From positions 36,319,505 through 36,383,504 of the forward strand of contig JARWIR010000003.1 in assembly GCA_029959085.1 (NCBI GenBank): DNA of 64,000 bases, in the 5' to 3' direction. Position numbers and translations under genes: made by a program. This DNA comes from Nemophila menziesii (lineage: Eukaryota; Streptophyta; Magnoliopsida; Boraginales; Hydrophyllaceae). Below are positions 58,860-64,000 of the stretch, in pieces; position 1 is the first letter of the stretch; every line of letters begins with the position of its first letter. A model generated the notes under the pieces. It ran no database searches. It was given only the letters and a program-made list of their open reading frames with translations, and was not told the DNA's origin.

Positions 58860-59530
58860 TCTCTATCTTCTCTTTGCATCCCACCATGGACGAGCCCAGC
58901 AGCAACGAAACCCACCCACCCCCCCTCGATCTGAGCTTCATCACAGAGCTCCCCACCACTACCCTCCCCCCCAAACCAACCACCTCTGCTGCAGGCCTCG
59001 CCGCCCCTCCACCATCACCAGTGCTTGTTTACGTGAAGGATGATCAGATCTCGTCGCCACCACCATGAAGGAGCCCCCCCACCATCATCACCGTGAAGCA
59101 TAACCGAGACCCACCCCCTTCGATCTGAGGTTCATTCCGGATCTGCATATGGAAGCCACCGCCGCCGCCATGGAAGCCACCTCCGTGAAGAACCGACGCC
59201 AGCGAGGACGGAAGAAGAACGGCGCCCCCAAACCATTAACCACCACCACCACAGTAAACAAGCTCTCATCACAGTGAACGAAAAACGCCACCGTGAAGGT
59301 CCTGCAGAACCGGAACCCCATTCTGTTCTCTCTCTCACTCTCTGCAACAAGGCGCACCACCACCACCACGAAGCACTTCGTCCATCACCGTCACGGGTAC
59401 AGCCCACCTACTGCACACGGAAAACCGCTGTTGTTAAAGAACCCCTTCCCTCGCTGCTGCTGCTGTGGGTCTCACCTTCCCAGCAGATCAGATATGAACA
59501 TTAAGGGTACAGTGCTGGGTTCATTATAAT
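58860..59530 (+). other. GC-rich tract with short Pro/Thr/His-rich frames, unclassified
   Basis: Starts after CTCTCTATCTTCTC with ACCATGGACGAGCCC (frame 58886-59068, Pro/Thr-rich, about 60 residues). There are further overlapping short frames on both strands. An internal repeat, CCCTCGATCTGAGCTTCATC (58925) against CCTTCGATCTGAGGTTCATT (59118), shows local duplication. No domain; possibly a gene 5' exon or a transposon leader, comparable with 13613-14402. Confidence 0.35.
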
Positions 59531-60541
59531 ATATTTTCTTTTTAAGTTTTGTTTCACTTTTGTTTTTGGTTTCAGATTTGCTGCGTTGCCGGAGAAGATG
59601 AGTTGGGATGGGCTGCTAGGGTTCCGTGAAGAATGCTGGGTGAAGGGTACATCCCAATAAAGGTGGTTTGGGTCATTGGGGTGGTGGTGTGGGTCATGGT
59701 CTGTAACCCTAACGAGATGGGTCCGGACCCATATAGACAAATAACAAAATGACTTAAAAAAATTAAAAGAAAAAATTAATTAAAACAGCTGTGGGTCCGG
59801 ACCAATAGGTGTATATTCTGTGGACTATGAAAACATGTACGTGGGTCTGGCCCCATGCCGAGGTTATGTAACAAAATACAGGGTCATGGGTCCGTACCGT
59901 TATCGGTAAACACACAAATGACTAAACCAATTCAAAAACAAGGTGAATCAAAAAATAAAAAATTCGCGGATGCGTACCCATGACGAACAAGGGTAAAACG
60001 GACAAAATTCTAACCAGAAAACTAAAAAATGGCTTTAAAACATAACTTTTCGTAATTTGGCTTTATAATATAATGGTGGCTAAATGTTGGCTTCAATTTG
60101 TATTTTCCTCAGCCAAATAATCATCCATATAAACACTTCGGCATAATTATATTTAACTAACAAATATAACCAGGAAAAAAAAACATCCAACTTAAAATTT
60201 ATAATAGTGGAATGAGTCCATTAGTAGTCACCGGTCTCAAGAAAAGTGTGGGCAATATTTGTTTTGACATGTGGTCAATTTTGTTTGGCCTTGTTTCTTA
60301 TCTTATTATGTTCAGTGAATGAAGCCAACGTTGAAACAAAAAAAATAAAACAACAAAAGAATAAACAAGGAATGAAGCCAATGTTGACGCTAAAGAACTA
60401 AAGAAGTGAACGTGATGGAAGAAGGAAGAGTTGTTGTCATGAAAAAAGTAAGACGTTAACTGATACCCTTTTCAGACTGAAAAAACGGATACTCTTCGGT
60501 CTTCACGTGAGAAACGACAATAATATATATAAAACGGGATA
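59531..60541. other. spacer with GGGTCCGGACC motifs
   Basis: Between 59718 and 59970 the motif GGGTCCGGACC (palindromic at 59719-59730) and variants (GGGTCCGGACCAATAGG, GGGTCTGGCCCCATG, GGGTCCGTACC) recur four to five times. The rest is AT-rich with no gene. Confidence 0.45.
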
Positions 60542-60753
60542 GTTTATAACAAGAGTAATGATATATATCATCTAAAATCATACCACCTAAACCATTCAAT
60601 AACATGGCGTGAATTGGTTATTTACAAATTTTTAATTAGATAAAAAAAATAAATAGATTAAATATTTGTAACCAACCAATTCACACCACGTCATTGAATA
60701 GTATTTAAATGATATGATTTTGGATGGTATATATCATTACTCTGGTTATAAAC
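60542..60753. mobile_element. palindromic MITE
   Basis: Almost full-length inverted repeat: GTTTATAAC..AGAGTAATGATATATA at the left and its complement TATATATCATTACTCT..GTTATAAAC at the right, with AATTGGTT/AACCAATT near the centre. No coding capacity. Target duplication not resolved. Confidence 0.75.
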
Positions 60754-61409
60754 CATTATCATATTTTGTATCATAAAAAAAAGAAAATAAAAAGAATAAT
60801 GTATAGACAATTTTTTTTTAATTTTAACTTGTGTGTCATAGAAAAAAATAAAGATTATATATTTATAGGATATATATGTCCTTCATATTATACAATAATT
60901 TTCTTCATAAAGATTGTAAAGTGAGAGGTCTAAAAATCTAAAGGACATCTATTTTTGAGGTTTCTTTCAGTTTCTTAATAAAAATGGGTGACGATATTCT
61001 GCCTAAATAGTAGACACATGTAATAAATAAGAGAATACTAAAGATCTAAGCCATAGAATTTCTCAATTTTGACACAGGTACTTATTAGATCGAATAAGTA
61101 CATTCGATCTAATAAAATGATTTTGCCGTATCCAGACTAATACCAATCCAAGAACTTGCATCAGTATCTCAATTTCAATTCAAACATGGGTTTGATTCAG
61201 ACTCCATTATCTGAGAAATATTTACCACCCGAAAAGAGGAAAAACATAGTCTTTGTCTAAAGAAATGCGTTGATAAAGGGCAGATGTATAGAACCTTTCG
61301 ACGAGATAGTGCTTTTTCAACTCTCTCAAAATTGAATCTATTCCAAACATATATGCCATTTTTTTCACTAATTATTTATAATACTCCTCCTTAGATGTTC
61401 GTTCCTAAT
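60754..61409. other. AT-rich spacer, nothing recognised
   Basis: One open frame (60724-60924) has no homology and sits partly in the MITE; not a gene. Confidence 0.35.
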
Positions 61410-62420
61410 AAAATATGGCTCATTAAAACCTTGCCAAGAAAATCCTAGGGATAAAAACTTGATCGAAGGAAAAAGAGTACATATACATAGATCTAATTAT
61501 CTTGAAATAATGACTCGTTAAAACCTTGTCAAGAAAATCCAATGGGATAAAAACTTGGTCGAAGAAAAAAGAGTACAGTGTCTTGTTCACGCTCCCCCTG
61601 ATACTGGCAATAGATATATGAGTTGTCGCATTTCAGTATTGTGCATCAACTTCTTAAATGTTGTGGTTGGCAATACTTTGGTGACCAAATCAGCAAGATT
61701 GTTACATAATTGTATTTGATGAATGTCAAAATCTTCATTCTTCTGTAGATGATATATGTTTCATTTTGTTTCTTATTATGTAGCCATTTTGAATTTGTGT
61801 GATACAAGAAACAATATCATCATACAATACCGTTAGTATATTTCTTATTGAGGATAAACCACACTTCTCTTGGGTATGTTAAAACATCCACTTAAATAAA
61901 TATAGTATACCATTCCCACTTGGATATTCACTAGGGATATGTCTCATTAAAACCTTATCAAGAAAACCCACTGAAACAAAATTGATGAAGAGAAAAAAAA
62001 AGTACATCATTCCTTGGAGGTACGACACATATTCAATCCGACTCGTTAAAACCTTTTCAGGAAAACCCATTTGGAAAAACCATGGTGAAGGAAAATAATC
62101 ACAGAGTGTAGATATATTCTCTCCCTCATTGCGACATCAAGTATTTTTGACAATTCTTTCATCACTTGTGGGCTTGCAGTTTGAATAATATTGTTGGTAA
62201 AGACTTAGTGAAGAAATCTGCTGGATTCCCATTTGATCATATTCGTTCCATGTCAATAAACAATGGATTAATATAGGAAAAAATATTTTTTTTTCTTTAT
62301 GATAGTCGATATTTGGCATGCCTCTTTAAGACCTTGCTAGGAAAAAATCCTCTGGGAACAAAACCTTGGTGAAGAAAACACAGTACAACGCACAAATATC
62401 GTCTCCCCCTCATTGTAACA
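61410..62420 (-). mobile_element. degenerate copia 3' ends with repeated U3-type units
   Basis: Near 61605-61720 the minus strand gives NLADLVTKVLPTTTFKKLMHN, the copia pol end, followed by a purine tract (AGGGGGAG near 61598). A unit of about 65-70 bp (CCTTGCCAAGAAAATCC, GGGATAAAAACTTG, AAAAAGAGTACA) recurs at about 61418, 61508, 61938, 62041 and 62321. Purine tracts (CTCCCCCT, CTCCCTC, CTCCCCCTC on plus) recur at 61598, 62118 and 62401, suggesting stacked or tandem 3' ends. Confidence 0.6.
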
Positions 62421-62624
62421 CACATTATTAGAACAATAATATTAGGATCACATAATATACTTCTGAGCCTACCATTTAGCATTAGTACTCACTATAGCTT
62501 TAGTTGATGAATTTGTTGGATTCTCGCCTGGACAAATTCGTTAATTACATCCTCGAATTTACTGTAGATCTCTTTGGTGAAATATATTTCAGTATCTCAC
62601 GAATTGATCTTCAATTGTCATTTG

Positions 62625-62702
<78 letters not shown>
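62625..62702. repeat. (ATA)n microsatellite
   Basis: About 78 bp of AAT/ATA repeat. The poly-Asn open frame crossing it is a repeat artefact. Confidence 0.97.
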
Positions 62703-64000
62703 TATACATGATTTGTGAGGAGGTCATTGATCATTCTCTATTTCTTGAATCTCCAGGATGAGAGAATATTGTCATAAGATAATATCATCTTATGAGGAAC
62801 TAATCCAGGCTAACTGCTTCCTGTTATATAACTAAAAATCTTTTCTCCTGTACTTCATGCACTTTATGTTCTTCAGGAACCTTTTATGCTCCAGACACTT
62901 CTCGTTCTCCGAGAATCTAATATTTTCATACGCTCTAAGCACTTCGGGCACCTATCATGCTTCAGGCATATGTGTTTATCAAGAACATTAATATCAATCC
63001 AAGAATTATGTCATTTATCTTGGATATTTTCTTATCATAGTAAACTCTTTAATAGTTTCCAAAAGATAAATCCTTAACATCATTGTATCCGACACATGGG
63101 GACGTCTCCCCATACTTAATTATTGGTTTTTGCATGAGCCTTTGTAGTACAAGTCGGGTCATCGAATTAATAATCCTGTATGGCCATTTATTTATTTGTC
63201 GACATTTTTCACCACTTTGTGATTTAGGATCCTCTTTATTTTTTTTAGCCATAGTGAAAATAAATATATCAATCCCATAAATCTTCTCACGGTTTCATAT
63301 ATTTTCACTAGATAAATAATTTACATGACTTTTCTATATTTAGGTACGTTACCATGGTCTCTTCAGGGACTATTACTTCCTTTTAATAGTAATGCATGTG
63401 CCAACATTAGCTGGCCCAATAATTTTCTGTCGTATTACCTGATGTGCACATTCCACGGTGTTCACCATTTCATTATATACTCATAAAATTTTATTCTTCG
63501 GGGAATGGTATATTTTAAATCGATAGGTCAATTCTGTCTCATGCGTTGGTTAGATGCATTACAAGTTTACCGCGCTTCATGCGTTGTTAAATGGTTTACA
63601 GATCCACCACGCGTCATGTGTTGGTTATATTCATTACATGTTTACCATGCTTTAAGCATTGGTTAAATGCATCCGCTGACATATTCTTTTTATATGTCCT
63701 TCTAGGAGAATCATCTATACTGGAGAGTTAACAGTATATTTATGGAATTTTACAATATTTTATGTGTTCTGTGAATGCATTTTGTATATTATTTGCAATA
63801 CTTCGTAAATGACTCCTCTTGTGAACTTCAAATTCCGATTCTTTAGTTCGTGGATTAAGATGAGATAATAAGTTGTATTCCACGATATGTCGCACAATAA
63901 TTCAGGTTGTGGTGTTTCTTTCCAATTAAGGGATAAATTATATCACCTCTTATGTGTTCAAGATATTGAATAATAAAATAATTAAAATCAATATAAATCT
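62703..64000. other. low-information DNA with short degenerate repeats
   Basis: Contains four degenerate units of about 38 bp (TCATGCGTTGGTTAGATGCA type) at 63538-63678 and repeated CTTCGGGCACC/CTTCAGGCAT-like words near 62880-62970. A 67-codon frame on minus (63252-63049, MAKKNKEDPKSQSGEKC) has no recognised homologue. Possibly more decayed copia sequence. Confidence 0.4.

Noticed and set aside
62504..62761. Poly-Asn protein
   Set aside because: Produced by the (ATA)n microsatellite.

Overview
The window is nuclear DNA of a dicot-type flowering plant. It is AT-rich, has a compact-intron host gene, and is otherwise filled with nested plant retrotransposons (Ty3/gypsy of the Athila type with a tRNA-Asp-like primer site, Ty1/copia, LINEs, tRNA-derived SINEs) plus DNA-transposon remnants (hAT, Mutator-like, foldback/MITE). 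No bacterial or organellar genes, rRNA, functional tRNA or CRISPR were seen. The species cannot be fixed from sequence alone. The one host gene that looks intact is a 14-exon NIMA-related kinase (NEK) on the minus strand, CDS 10315 to 7670; its splice sites rebuild a 500-residue frame.

Layout: 1-4178 is the 5' part of a decayed minus-strand Athila element (A), running off the left edge. 4179-7669 holds two LINE 3' fragments arranged tail to tail. 7670-10935 is NEK. 11236-17225 is a mosaic: a SINE, a Mutator-like 5' fragment with a perfect 72-bp palindrome, a long CT microsatellite with a GC-rich tract, a hAT element with perfect 8-bp target duplication, a foldback element and another SINE. 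17433-27310 is a complete, young, non-autonomous Athila element (B) with near-identical 1.53-kb LTRs and a perfect 5-bp duplication (CGCGT); it sits inside a SINE that has its own perfect 17-bp duplication. B carries gag-protease fused to an integrase C-terminal tail, with no reverse transcriptase, RNase H or integrase core, and a second ORF of the plant transposon-protein (Transposase_32-like) type behind a GC-rich palindromic block and a TATA-like box.

27484-33128 has a LINE fragment, a PPR relic, a second Mutator-like 5' fragment with CT/TA microsatellites, and a 1.6-kb array of a 22-bp minisatellite. 33129-37611 is a copia-type element with LTR, initiator-Met primer site, gag split by one TAG, no pol, and an ORF of the same kind as B ORF2, again behind the same type of GC palindrome and a TATA-like box. 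37612-44818 is a plus-strand Athila element (C) with a 5' LTR and an intact 1841-residue gag-pol, cut off before its 3' LTR. 44830-48461 is a copia fragment holding a small Athila-like element (D) that keeps only a zinc knuckle of gag. 49690 to about 58350 is a decayed copia element (E) with two Athila-type solo LTRs lodged 60 bp apart. 58400-64000 is unclassified GC-rich tract, a palindromic MITE, copia 3'-end repeats, an (ATA)n microsatellite and degenerate repeats.

The most unusual signal is the GC-rich palindrome module (GCGGTACACCGC / CCCGTGGTACGGG type). It lies just 5' of a TATA-like box and of the extra ORF in both a gypsy and a copia element, and also in the copia LTR upstream of its TATA box. 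This suggests a portable promoter-plus-ORF cassette exchanged between retrotransposon superfamilies.
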